Assembly (NCBI GenBank): GCA_934276695.1
Contig: CAKQTF010000030.1
Coordinates: 1 to 9,442, forward strand
DNA from: an uncultured Spirochaetales bacterium
GTDB lineage: Bacteria > Spirochaetota > Spirochaetia > Sphaerochaetales > Sphaerochaetaceae
Direction of reading: 5' to 3'
Length of the DNA: 9,442 nucleotides
Shown: positions 1 to 6,364 of the stretch, in pieces
How the letters are laid out: the number at the start of each line of letters is the position of its first letter
Position numbering within the stretch: position 1 is the first letter of the stretch
Made by a program: the position numbers and the translations under genes
Notes under the pieces: model-generated
What the model saw: only the letters and a program-made list of their open reading frames with translations
Told to the model about the DNA's origin: nothing
Databases searched by the model: none

Positions 1-1593
1 ATTGCATCCTCTGGGACGAAGAAGTTCCTTGCATCCCTCAGCGATGACCAGAAGAAAGACAGTAATCTGATCGGGCAGTTCGGTGTTGGATTCTATTCAG
101 CATTCATGGTCGCGGATAAGATCGAGGTCGTATCACGCAAGGCTGGTGAGGATAAGGCATATAAGTGGTCATCTACAGGTGAGTCATCATATGAGATCAC
201 CTCTGCTGAAAGAGAGAGCCAGGGCTCTGACGTGATCCTCCATCTTAAGGAGGATTCATATGAGTATGCAAACAGATGGGAGCTTGAGAACCTCGTAAAG
301 AAGTACTCTGACTATATTGCATACCCTATCTATCTTGAGTATGACCAGACTCATTACGAGAATGAGAAGGATGAGAATGGCAATGATAAGAAGACTGTAG
401 AGCATAAGAACGAGCAGATCAACTCTGCATCAGCACTCTGGAGAAGATCAAAGAGCGAGCTTAAGGATGAGGATTATAAGGAGTTCTATAAGAACAATTA
501 CTATGATAGTGAGGATTCTCTGTTCTATATCCATACAAAGGCGGAGGGTGCAACAGAGTACACAACGCTGTTCTATATCCCGGCCAAGGCTCCTTTTGAT
601 ATGAACTACGCTGACTATAAGCCAGGCGTGAAGCTCTATATAAAGAGGGTGTATATCACAGATGATGATAAGACCCTGCTTCCTACATATCTCAGATTCG
701 TTAGAGGCATTATCGACAGTGAGGACCTTCCTCTCAATGTATCCAGGGAGATCCTTCAGGAGAATAAGATAATGAGCGCAATCAGAAACGGATCTGTCAA
801 GAAGCTCCTCTCTGAGTTCCAGAAGATCAGCGATAACAATCCTGAGCTCTATCAGAAGTTCATCAAGGAGTATAACAGACCTCTGAAGGAAGGTCTCTCT
901 TCTGATTATGCAAATCGGGATGCACTGCTGGAGCGTGTAAGGTTCAAGAGCAGCGAGCGTGATGGATATGTATCGCTCAAGGAATATAAGGATGCAATGA
1001 AGGATGGGCAGAAGGCCATCTACTATATTGCAGGCGGAAAGGAGGAGGTCCTTAGGAATTCACCGCTTATCGCAGCATACAGGAATAAGGGATATGAGGT
1101 CCTCCTGATGTCAGATGATATAGATGATTTTGTCATTTCCTCTGTTCCGTCTTATAAGGATGTCCCTCTTAAGGCAATAAACAAGAGCGGTGCTCTTGAT
1201 GATATGGAGAGTGAGGAAGAGAAAGCTAAGGCTGAGGAGAAGAAGCCTATTGCTGAGAAGATCCAGAAGGCTCTTGGTGATAAGGTCAAGGAAGTAAGGA
1301 TCTCTACACGTCTTGTAGATTCTCCTTCTGCTGTCGTCGTTGATGATAACGATCCGACAGTGCAGATGCAGCGTATGATGAAGCAGATGGGCGGAGAGGT
1401 CCCTGAGATCAAGCCTATCCTCGAAATCAATGCTGAGAATCCGATTGTCATTAAGGCTAATGATGAGAGCGATGAGGAAGTCGTTAAGCTTTACGGCGAA
1501 TACCTCCTTGACCAGGCTCTTCTTCAGGAAGGGCTTATGCCATCGGATCCTACTGCATTCGCAAAGGCCCTTGCTGTGCTGCTTGCAAAATAG
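1..1593 (+). CDS. htpG: Chaperone protein HtpG (Hsp90 family), 5'-truncated by window edge
   Basis: Bacterial Hsp90, an ATP-driven cytosolic homodimeric chaperone. The frame is open from base 1, giving 530 residues. Compared with the ~624-residue E. coli protein, about 96 N-terminal residues are missing, including the ATP-site NAS and DNGVGM motifs, so no start is visible. Seen here: the end of the ATP lid with GQFGVGF at residues 25-31; the middle domain with the conserved NVSREILQ, whose Arg (bases 745-747) aligns with the ATP gamma-phosphate-contacting Arg of the family; a Glu/Lys-rich linker near residues 400-425; and a C-terminal dimerisation domain with a Met-rich amphipathic stretch (MQRMMKQM) and the LLDQALL helix. 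Identity is certain from collinear conservation. Truncation is due only to the window, not decay: no internal stop or frameshift. Lysine is almost always AAG, suggesting high expression (inference). It is followed directly by its own terminator. Confidence 0.98.
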   Translation: MASSGTKKFLASLSDDQKKDSNLIGQFGVGFYSAFMVADKIEVVSRKAGEDKAYKWSSTGESSYEITSAERESQGSDVILHLKEDSYEYANRWELENLVKKYSDYIAYPIYLEYDQTHYENEKDENGNDKKTVEHKNEQINSASALWRRSKSELKDEDYKEFYKNNYYDSEDSLFYIHTKAEGATEYTTLFYIPAKAPFDMNYADYKPGVKLYIKRVYITDDDKTLLPTYLRFVRGIIDSEDLPLNVSREILQENKIMSAIRNGSVKKLLSEFQKISDNNPELYQKFIKEYNRPLKEGLSSDYANRDALLERVRFKSSERDGYVSLKEYKDAMKDGQKAIYYIAGGKEEVLRNSPLIAAYRNKGYEVLLMSDDIDDFVISSVPSYKDVPLKAINKSGALDDMESEEEKAKAEEKKPIAEKIQKALGDKVKEVRISTRLVDSPSAVVVDDNDPTVQMQRMMKQMGGEVPEIKPILEINAENPIVIKANDESDEEVVKLYGEYLLDQALLQEGLMPSDPTAFAKALAVLLAK

Positions 1594-1614
1594 CATACAG
1601 AACTGCAGATTATG

Positions 1615-1651
1615 CACATCCGTTCCCTATATAGGGCCGGATGTGTTTTTT
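1615..1651 (+). terminator. Rho-independent terminator of htpG
   Basis: An 8-bp perfect stem, CACATCCG (1615-1622) with CGGATGTG (1638-1645), is extended inside by the palindrome CCCTATATAGGG (1625-1636) after a small TT/C internal mismatch. Six T residues follow (1646-1651). It starts 21 bp after the htpG stop. It separates htpG from the downstream putP promoter. Confidence 0.92.
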
Positions 1652-1657
1652 ATGCTG

Positions 1658-1687
1658 TTGTTGCGCTGGTTTCCTTTGTGGTATAGT
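1658..1687 (+). promoter_or_regulatory. Predicted sigma70 promoter of putP (extended -10)
   Basis: TATAGT at 1682-1687 is preceded by TGG (1679-1681), an extended -10 arrangement. The best -35 is weak: TTGTTG at 1658-1663, with an 18-nt spacer. The predicted start is near 1694, giving a leader of about 40 nt before the putP ATG. It lies just after the htpG terminator, which supports separate transcription. Called by eye only. Confidence 0.5.
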
Positions 1688-1722
1688 GCAGTCAAAAAAC
1701 GCTGGAACTGAAACTGTTATCC

Positions 1723-1729
1723 AAGGAGG
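1723..1729 (+). promoter_or_regulatory. Shine-Dalgarno sequence that fixes the putP start
   Basis: AAGGAGG lies 4 nt before ATG 1734. An in-frame ATG at 1641 also opens the frame, but it sits inside the htpG terminator stem and upstream of the predicted promoter, and it has no ribosome site. This motif therefore decides for 1734. Confidence 0.9.
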
Positions 1730-1733
1730 CTGT

Positions 1734-3260
1734 ATGTCAGGAGCTTCTATATGCATTCTGATTACCATAGTTGCCTATCTGGCAGGAGTGCTCATCATAG
1801 GAATCAGGTGCGCGAAGAGCACCTCATCATCTTCTGACTTCTACCTCGGTGGAAGAAAGCTGGGGCCGTTTGTCACGGCAATGAGCGCTGAGGCATCCGA
1901 TATGTCAAGCTATCTTCTGATGGGGCTTCCTGGCCTGGCTTATCTTTCTGGCCTGGCTGATGTCGGATGGACTATAGTAGGGCTTGGGCTTGGTACATAT
2001 CTCAACTGGCTGCTGACAGCGGGGCGTCTCCGACGTTATACGGAGGTCACTGGGTCATATACGCTTCCGCAGTTCTTCTCAGACCGCTTCCATGATGATA
2101 GGAATCTGCTCTCAGCACTCTCCGCACTCATAATAATACTGTTCTTCATCCCTTATACGGCTTCAGGGTTCGCTGCATGCGGAAAGCTGTTCTCTTCGCT
2201 CTTTGGCTGGAACTATATGGCTTCAATGGTCATATCTGCAATAGTGATTGTAGGCTATACAGCTGCAGGCGGATTCCTTGCGGCGTCTTTCACTGATTTT
2301 ATACAGTCAATCATAATGACTGCAGCAATACTCATAGTGCTCATATTCGCAACAGAAAGCGCAGGAGGATTCTCTGCTGTCCTTGATAATGCCAGAGCCA
2401 TCCCAGGATATCTGTCACTTTCCGCATCATATTCCGAAGCATCCGGAACTGCAGTCTCTTATCCGTTTCTGAAAATAATATCAACAGTCGCATGGGGGCT
2501 TGGGTATTTCGGAATGCCTCATATACTCCTCAGGTTCATGGCAATAGAGGATGAGAAGAAGCTGGCCCTTTCAAGACGTGTTGCTTCAGTATGGGTTGTC
2601 ATAGCAATGGCTATTGCTGTGTTCATCGGGATCTCTGGCCGTGCGCTCTCATCAGAGGGAGTCCTTTCTGCGCTTCATGGCTCAGATTCAGAGACGGTAA
2701 TCATAAAGATTGCTGATATACTCTCTAAGCATGGGATCATTCCGGCTGTGCTTGCAGGTCTGACACTTGCAGGAATACTTGCATCCACAATGTCAACAGC
2801 AGATTCGCAGCTGCTTGCTGCTTCATCAAGCGTATCGGAGAATATACTGCAGGAGGCAATGAAGCTTAAGCTCGGGCGTAAGACAAGCATGCTGGCTGCA
2901 AGGCTCACTGTCGTTGTGATTGCAGTCCTCGGAATCATCATCGCCCGTGATCCGTCATCCTCGATATTCAGCATCGTCTCATTTGCGTGGGCAGGGTTCG
3001 GAGCAAGCTTCGGTCCTGTTGTCATCCTCTCACTGTTCTGGAAGAGGGCGACTCTTTCCGGTGCTCTCTCAGGAATGGCATCCGGTGGAATATCTGTACT
3101 TGTATGGAAATTCCTCATCTCTCCGCTCGGAGGAGCATTCGCAATCTATGAACTGCTTCCGGCTTTCATTATCGCTCTTGCTGTGAATGTAATAGTGAGC
3201 CTGCTTTCAAAGGCTCCTGATGAATCTGTTGTAGAGGAATTCGAGATGGCAAGAGGCTAA
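1734..3260 (+). CDS. putP: Sodium/proline symporter PutP (SSS family)
   Basis: Inner-membrane Na+-coupled proline uptake carrier of the solute:sodium symporter family (LeuT-like fold). 508 residues, close to E. coli PutP (502). Strongly hydrophobic throughout, with about a dozen membrane segments. Key motifs: EASDMSSYLLMGLPG, where A54, D56 and M57 align with the Na+-binding/Asp55 region of TM II; Y141, W254 and Y258, which align with E. coli Y140, W244 and Y248 around the proline site; AWGLGYFGMPHILLRFMA (253-270); and STMST (351-355), matching the TM IX Ser/Thr cluster that completes the Na2 site. The proline-specific signature makes PutP more likely than pantothenate or sugar SSS members. 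The start at 1734 is fixed by AAGGAGG. No proline dehydrogenase gene is adjacent, so the role could be nutrition or osmoprotection (inference). Its TAA overlaps the rlmE stop of the opposite strand, and no terminator hairpin is evident at its end. Confidence 0.93.
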   Translation: MSGASICILITIVAYLAGVLIIGIRCAKSTSSSSDFYLGGRKLGPFVTAMSAEASDMSSYLLMGLPGLAYLSGLADVGWTIVGLGLGTYLNWLLTAGRLRRYTEVTGSYTLPQFFSDRFHDDRNLLSALSALIIILFFIPYTASGFAACGKLFSSLFGWNYMASMVISAIVIVGYTAAGGFLAASFTDFIQSIIMTAAILIVLIFATESAGGFSAVLDNARAIPGYLSLSASYSEASGTAVSYPFLKIISTVAWGLGYFGMPHILLRFMAIEDEKKLALSRRVASVWVVIAMAIAVFIGISGRALSSEGVLSALHGSDSETVIIKIADILSKHGIIPAVLAGLTLAGILASTMSTADSQLLAASSSVSENILQEAMKLKLGRKTSMLAARLTVVVIAVLGIIIARDPSSSIFSIVSFAWAGFGASFGPVVILSLFWKRATLSGALSGMASGGISVLVWKFLISPLGGAFAIYELLPAFIIALAVNVIVSLLSKAPDESVVEEFEMARG

Positions 3261-3859
3261 GCCTTCTTGTCCAGCCCGATCAGGTAGATCTCAAAGCTGT
3301 CATCACGGCAGGCCTTAGGCTTGAATGCCTTTGCCTTTGAATACTGTTCCCTCATCGCTTTGAGCACAGCTTCCTGACCTCCGCCCTGGAAGATCTTCAG
3401 TACAAGGTTCCCATGTGGTCTGAGCTGCTCAGAGGCAAGCCTGACGACTTCCTCTGCAAGGTATTCAGAGCGAGTTGTATCCACTGTCCTGTTGCCTGTG
3501 GTCATTGGCGCAGCATCTGAGATGATTGCATCATATGGCCCGAGCTCAACGAGCCTGGCCCTTATTTCCTTTGAGAATGCATCACCTACAAATGATGTGA
3601 CTGTCGAAGGAATAGGGTCAATGCCAAGCGGATTTAGGTCAACTGCGACTATGGATCCCTTTCCCTTGATCAGCTCCCTGTGTGTGAATAGTGTCCATGA
3701 TCCGGGAGCTGCTCCGACATCCAGGACCTTATCGCCTGGCTTGATCAGCCTATGGGTCCTGTTTATCTCCTCAAGCTTATATACGCTTCTTGCAGGATAG
3801 CCTTCCTTATGGGCACGCTGCGTATAAGAATCTGCCTTGTCACGTCTCGATGTAGCCAT
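3257..3859 (-). CDS. rlmE: 23S rRNA (uridine-2'-O)-methyltransferase RlmE (FtsJ/RrmJ)
   Basis: SAM-dependent methyltransferase that in E. coli 2'-O-methylates U2552 in the 23S rRNA A-loop late in 50S assembly. 200 residues against 209 in E. coli. The Rossmann SAM motif DVGAAPGSW is at 47-55. The catalytic K-D-K-E tetrad of the family is complete: K28 (SVYKLEEI), D115 (ISDAAP), K155 (VLKIFQG) and E190 (SFEIYLI). The N-terminus is basic, as expected for rRNA binding. The start is the only ATG giving the standard N-terminus. There is no Shine-Dalgarno upstream; instead a perfect TATAAT ends 6 nt before the ATG, so the mRNA is predicted to be leaderless. It is convergent with putP (4-bp overlap) and divergent from the rhomboid gene. 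In E. coli ftsJ precedes ftsH; that linkage is absent here. Confidence 0.96.
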   Translation of the reverse strand: MATSRRDKADSYTQRAHKEGYPARSVYKLEEINRTHRLIKPGDKVLDVGAAPGSWTLFTHRELIKGKGSIVAVDLNPLGIDPIPSTVTSFVGDAFSKEIRARLVELGPYDAIISDAAPMTTGNRTVDTTRSEYLAEEVVRLASEQLRPHGNLVLKIFQGGGQEAVLKAMREQYSKAKAFKPKACRDDSFEIYLIGLDKKA

Positions 3860-3865
3860 ACGGCA

Positions 3866-3895
3866 ATTATATTAGAAAGGCATATGTCAGGGCAA
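3866..3895 (-). promoter_or_regulatory. Predicted sigma70 promoter of rlmE, leaderless
   Basis: On the minus strand: -35 TTGCCC (3890-3895, 4 of 6 matches), an 18-nt spacer, and -10 TATAAT (3866-3871, perfect). Only 6 nt (TGCCGT) then separate the -10 from the ATG, so the usual +1 falls on the A of the start codon. The layout is identical to the add promoter. Confidence 0.7.
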
Positions 3896-3917
3896 GGTTT
3901 CTAAAATCCATGATTAT

Positions 3918-3926
3918 TGCTATATT
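3918..3926 (+). promoter_or_regulatory. Predicted extended -10 promoter of the rhomboid gene
   Basis: TGC-TATATT (TG at 3918-3919, hexamer at 3921-3926) lies 9 nt before ATG 3936. No clear -35 is visible, which is acceptable for an extended -10. The predicted start is at 3933-3936, giving a leader of 0-3 nt and no room for a ribosome site. It is back-to-back with the rlmE promoter in a 76-bp intergenic space. Confidence 0.5.
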
Positions 3927-3935
3927 CAGTATATT

Positions 3936-4565
3936 ATGCATAACAGCTTCATAAACCGTAAATTCAGATATTCATACAGCAATGCAGCGCTTATCATCGT
4001 AGCGGTGAATGCCATTGTCTACTTCCTTACAGATCTGGTGTGGCCATCGCTCACATACTACCTGTCGCTTATTCCTTCATGCATATATTACAGGCACTGG
4101 TACTGGCAGTTCTTCACTTATATGTTTGAGCATGGATCGTTCTATCATCTGTTCTCGAATATGCTTGCGCTTCTGATCTTCGGCATTGCCCTTGAGCGTG
4201 CGATAGGATCTGCAGAGTTCATTCTTTACTATATCCTGACAGGAACGCTTTCAGGCATTGCCGCATACATCTCATACTATCTTGGCAATGTGAATGCTGT
4301 GCTTCTCGGAGCAAGCGGTGCTGTCTATGCTGTGATGCTCCTGTTCTCTGTCATATATCCTGATTCCAGGGTGCTGCTTTTCGGAATCATTCCGATATCC
4401 ACTCCGGCTCTTGTGATGGTTTATTTCCTCATAGAGCTCTTCAGCCAGTTCGCAAATGATGGAATAGCGCATTCTGTCCATCTCTTCGGCCTTCTGTTCG
4501 GCTACCTTTACATACGGATAAGGCTGAGGATAAAGCCTCTGCGTGCATGGGGGATACTCAGCTGA
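3936..4565 (+). CDS. Rhomboid family intramembrane serine protease
   Basis: Predicted integral membrane protease that cleaves transmembrane substrates within the bilayer; the substrate is unknown. 209 residues with about six membrane segments: near 17-34, 66-86, 92-113, 121-140, 146-168 and 177-196. The catalytic Ser is S127 in GASGA (125-129) and the catalytic His is H182 in the last segment (VHLFGLLFG). The supporting HxxxN of the second segment is H71/N75, matching GlpG H150/N154. The L1-type motif WYWQFFTYMF (55-64) replaces the common WR. The active site is complete, so it should be active rather than an iRhom-like pseudoprotease. There is no cytosolic GlpG-type N-domain: the first segment starts near residue 17. 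It is convergent with add, the two ends sharing an 8-bp palindrome. No Shine-Dalgarno precedes the ATG. It is not necessarily the GlpG orthologue, so no symbol is given. Confidence 0.93.
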   Translation: MHNSFINRKFRYSYSNAALIIVAVNAIVYFLTDLVWPSLTYYLSLIPSCIYYRHWYWQFFTYMFEHGSFYHLFSNMLALLIFGIALERAIGSAEFILYYILTGTLSGIAAYISYYLGNVNAVLLGASGAVYAVMLLFSVIYPDSRVLLFGIIPISTPALVMVYFLIELFSQFANDGIAHSVHLFGLLFGYLYIRIRLRIKPLRAWGILS

Positions 4566-5640
4566 TTCCGTATTCCTCCCTTATCCTGCTGTATCCTTTC
4601 TTGATCACATCATAGATCAGGCGCAGCTTCTCATCATGATGTATGAATGCTGACTTCATTGCATTTATGGTGCATTTCTCAAGGTCGCTGATGCCGAAGC
4701 CGTATTCAGACACAGCAATTTCCATCTCCTTTGTCAGATCCGTATCGCTCATCAGCCTGTTATCCGAGCAGAGGAAGACCCTGAAATGATTTCTGAACAG
4801 AATAGGGAATGGATGCGTGCTGAAGCTTTCAGCTGCACCTGTTCCGACGTTGCTTGAAAGGCACATCTCAAGAGGTACTCTCTTGTCTTTGATGAAGTGG
4901 GCTAGTGACCCCATATTCCGTATCTCTCCGCTCTCGATTGACATATCCTCGATGAGCCTTACCCCATGTCCTATCCTATGTGCGCCGCATATCTGAACAG
5001 CCTGCCATATTGATTCAACTCCGAATGCCTCCCCGGCATGAACCGTGATGTTGAAGTTCCTGTTCCTTATGTACTGGAATGCTTCGATGTGCTTCTTTGC
5101 CGGATGCCCGCATTCATCCCCAGCAAGATCGAATCCTACAACACCGCGCTCCCTGAATGCTACAGCAAGCTCTGCAATCTTAAGCGAGAGCCTAGGGCTT
5201 TCGTGCCTCATTGCGCATAGGATAAGGCCGAATTCCACTCCGAATTCCCTTCTTCCTGCCTGGAGACCTGCAAGCACAGTGCTTACTACTTCCTCTGTGC
5301 TGAGTCCGCCTCTGGTATGAAGCGATGGCGCAAAGCGGATTTCCGCATAGACTACATTCTCTCTAGCAAGATCCTCGATCTCCTCCTTTGCAACTCTGAA
5401 TAGGCTTTCCTTGTCCTGCATCACTGATGTTGTGACGGCGAATGTCTCCAGATACAGCGGCAGGGATTTCTGCCTGCATCCCCTGTGAAACCAGGCTGCG
5501 AGCTCAGTGCTGTCATGGCTTGGGATCTGGATCCCTCTCTCTTCTGCCAGTGCTATGATCGTTGATGGCCTCAGTCCGCCGTCAAGGTGCTCATGAAGCT
5601 CAGCCTTAGGTATGCTGTGGATTATCTCTTTGCTTAACAT
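4558..5640 (-). CDS. add: Adenosine deaminase
   Basis: Zinc hydrolase that converts adenosine or deoxyadenosine to inosine or deoxyinosine in purine salvage; cytosolic. 360 residues, family-typical length, with no signal peptide. The metal and catalytic residues of the ADA family are all present: HxH in ELHEHLDGG (H16, H18, with substrate-contacting D20), HAGE (H201 and general acid E204), HRIGHG (H225) and CSDNRLMSDTDLT with zinc-ligand D293. The second Asp of the mammalian TDDP motif is Asn294 (SDNRLMS form), as I recall for the actinobacterial-type ADAs, so it is a subfamily trait rather than a defect. The FAPSLHTRGGLSTEEVV segment favours adenosine deaminase over adenine deaminase, although related nucleoside deaminases cannot be excluded. 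The start (ATG-TTA-AGC) has no Shine-Dalgarno; TATAAT ends 6 nt before it, so it is predicted leaderless. Not in an operon. Confidence 0.94.
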   Translation of the reverse strand: MLSKEIIHSIPKAELHEHLDGGLRPSTIIALAEERGIQIPSHDSTELAAWFHRGCRQKSLPLYLETFAVTTSVMQDKESLFRVAKEEIEDLARENVVYAEIRFAPSLHTRGGLSTEEVVSTVLAGLQAGRREFGVEFGLILCAMRHESPRLSLKIAELAVAFRERGVVGFDLAGDECGHPAKKHIEAFQYIRNRNFNITVHAGEAFGVESIWQAVQICGAHRIGHGVRLIEDMSIESGEIRNMGSLAHFIKDKRVPLEMCLSSNVGTGAAESFSTHPFPILFRNHFRVFLCSDNRLMSDTDLTKEMEIAVSEYGFGISDLEKCTINAMKSAFIHHDEKLRLIYDVIKKGYSRIREEYGIS

Positions 5641-5646
5641 GCATAT

Positions 5647-5676
5647 ATTATAATAGCAATGCTCTGGTTTTTACAA
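5647..5676 (-). promoter_or_regulatory. Predicted sigma70 promoter of add, leaderless, with symmetric -10
   Basis: Minus strand: -35 TTGTAA (5671-5676, 4 of 6), an 18-nt spacer, -10 TATAAT (5647-5652, perfect), then 6 nt (ATATGC) and the ATG. The +1 would coincide with the A of ATG. The -10 sits in the perfect 10-bp palindrome TATTATAATA (5646-5655), so a TATAAT also faces the ankyrin gene on the plus strand. Confidence 0.7.
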
Positions 5677-5714
5677 ATACGGCTTTTCTGGGCCATAATG
5701 ATGCTGCTTAAAAA

Positions 5715-5766
5715 TTTTTTATTTATTAATTATAATAATCGGATAGAATTATTAATAAGAAAAACA
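5715..5766. repeat. AT-rich inverted repeat upstream of the ankyrin gene
   Basis: Perfect 8-bp arms TTATTAAT (5723-5730) and ATTAATAA (5751-5758) are separated by 20 bp. With mismatches the arms extend to about 16 bp each (5715-5730 and 5751-5766). It follows an AAAAATTTTTT tract (5710-5720). It could be an operator or a curved UP-like element, or could arise by chance in AT-rich DNA. This stretch is markedly more AT-rich than the coding DNA around it. Confidence 0.4.
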
Positions 5767-5770
5767 GTAT

Positions 5771-5798
5771 TTGATATTTACAATAAGCAAATTAGAAG
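5771..5798 (+). promoter_or_regulatory. Candidate promoter of the ankyrin gene
   Basis: TTGATA (5771-5776, 5 of 6 matches to -35), a 16-nt spacer and TAGAAG (5793-5798, 4 of 6 to -10) would start the transcript near 5805, leaving a short leader that contains the GGAGG ribosome site. The AT-rich DNA offers other -10-like hexamers (TATAAT at 5731, TAGAAT at 5744), so the choice is uncertain. Confidence 0.35.
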
Positions 5799-5825
5799 TC
5801 AAACTGTGCTGTATGGAGGAACGTT

Positions 5826-6338
5826 ATGGCAAAGACATCAGATTCAGTTAACAAGAAGCTTCTTGCTGCGGCGGTAAATGCAACAAGGGCAAAGGAAATA
5901 AAAGAACTGATTGAGAAGGGCGCAGATATCAATGTGCATAATGAGTGGGGTCTGACTCCTGTTATGCTTGCATCTCAGTACAATCACTGTGTTGCAGTCC
6001 TCAATGCTCTGATTGCAGCAGGTGCTGATATCCATGAATCAGAGCCTAAATACAGGTCAAATGCGCTTCATCTTGCAGCAAACAGCTCCAAGAATCCTAA
6101 GGTCATTGATGCTCTGCTGGCAGCTGGTGCGAATATCGATGCCAGGAACTATCTTGGTGAGACAGCTCTGGTAATGGCTGTCAATAGCAATCCTGAGACA
6201 AAGATCTCCACTGAGCTGATCAAGTGCGGTGCAGATATCAATGCAAGGGATTATCAGGGACACTCAGTGCTTGAGTATGCAAAGGCATCCAAGAGGCTGT
6301 ATCTCATCAATCTTCTCAAGGAGAAGGGTGCAAACTGA
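5826..6338 (+). CDS. Ankyrin-repeat protein of unknown function
   Basis: A 170-residue protein made almost wholly of ankyrin repeats, a fold used for protein-protein binding. Five units are visible: 8-40 (degenerate cap), 41-76, 78-109, 110-142 and 143-170 (C-terminal cap, partial). Recurrent signatures are the G-A-D/N-I turn (GADINVHN, GADIHESE, GANIDARN, GADINARD) and TP/TA/NALxLA-type helix starts. There is no signal peptide, membrane segment or fused catalytic domain, so it is predicted cytosolic; the partner is unknown. The start is supported by GGAGG at 5815-5819, 6 nt before the ATG. An independent terminator follows, so it is probably monocistronic. Codon use (no TTA/TTG/CTA leucine codons, Arg only AGG) matches the neighbouring housekeeping genes, arguing against very recent transfer. 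A role in host interaction is conceivable for ankyrin proteins generally, but nothing here shows it. Confidence 0.88.
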   Translation: MAKTSDSVNKKLLAAAVNATRAKEIKELIEKGADINVHNEWGLTPVMLASQYNHCVAVLNALIAAGADIHESEPKYRSNALHLAANSSKNPKVIDALLAAGANIDARNYLGETALVMAVNSNPETKISTELIKCGADINARDYQGHSVLEYAKASKRLYLINLLKEKGAN

Positions 6339-6364
6339 TCAGCTACCAGAGAACATGGCTTCAG

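Noticed and set aside
1111..1617. 168-codon open frame antisense to htpG
   Set aside because: It lies wholly within the conserved C-terminal coding part of htpG and the terminator. The Leu/Ile-rich composition is a shadow of Lys/Asp/Glu codons on the true strand.
1641..1733. 31-residue N-terminal extension of PutP from ATG 1641
   Set aside because: It begins inside the htpG terminator, upstream of the predicted promoter, has no ribosome site, and the extension is Cys-rich and unlike PutP. The AAGGAGG before 1734 fixes the start.
2675..3118. 147-codon open frame antisense to putP
   Set aside because: Shadow of the membrane-protein coding strand; no ribosome site, promoter or domain.
3860..3935. 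Possible riboswitch or small RNA in the rlmE-rhomboid intergenic region
   Set aside because: The 76 bp is filled by two back-to-back promoters, and the predicted leaders are 0-3 nt, leaving no room for a structured leader.
5659..5877. 72-codon open frame on the + strand upstream of and overlapping the ankyrin start
   Set aside because: It runs through the AT-rich intergenic DNA, has codon use unlike every real gene here, no ribosome site, and overlaps the well-supported ankyrin start in another frame.
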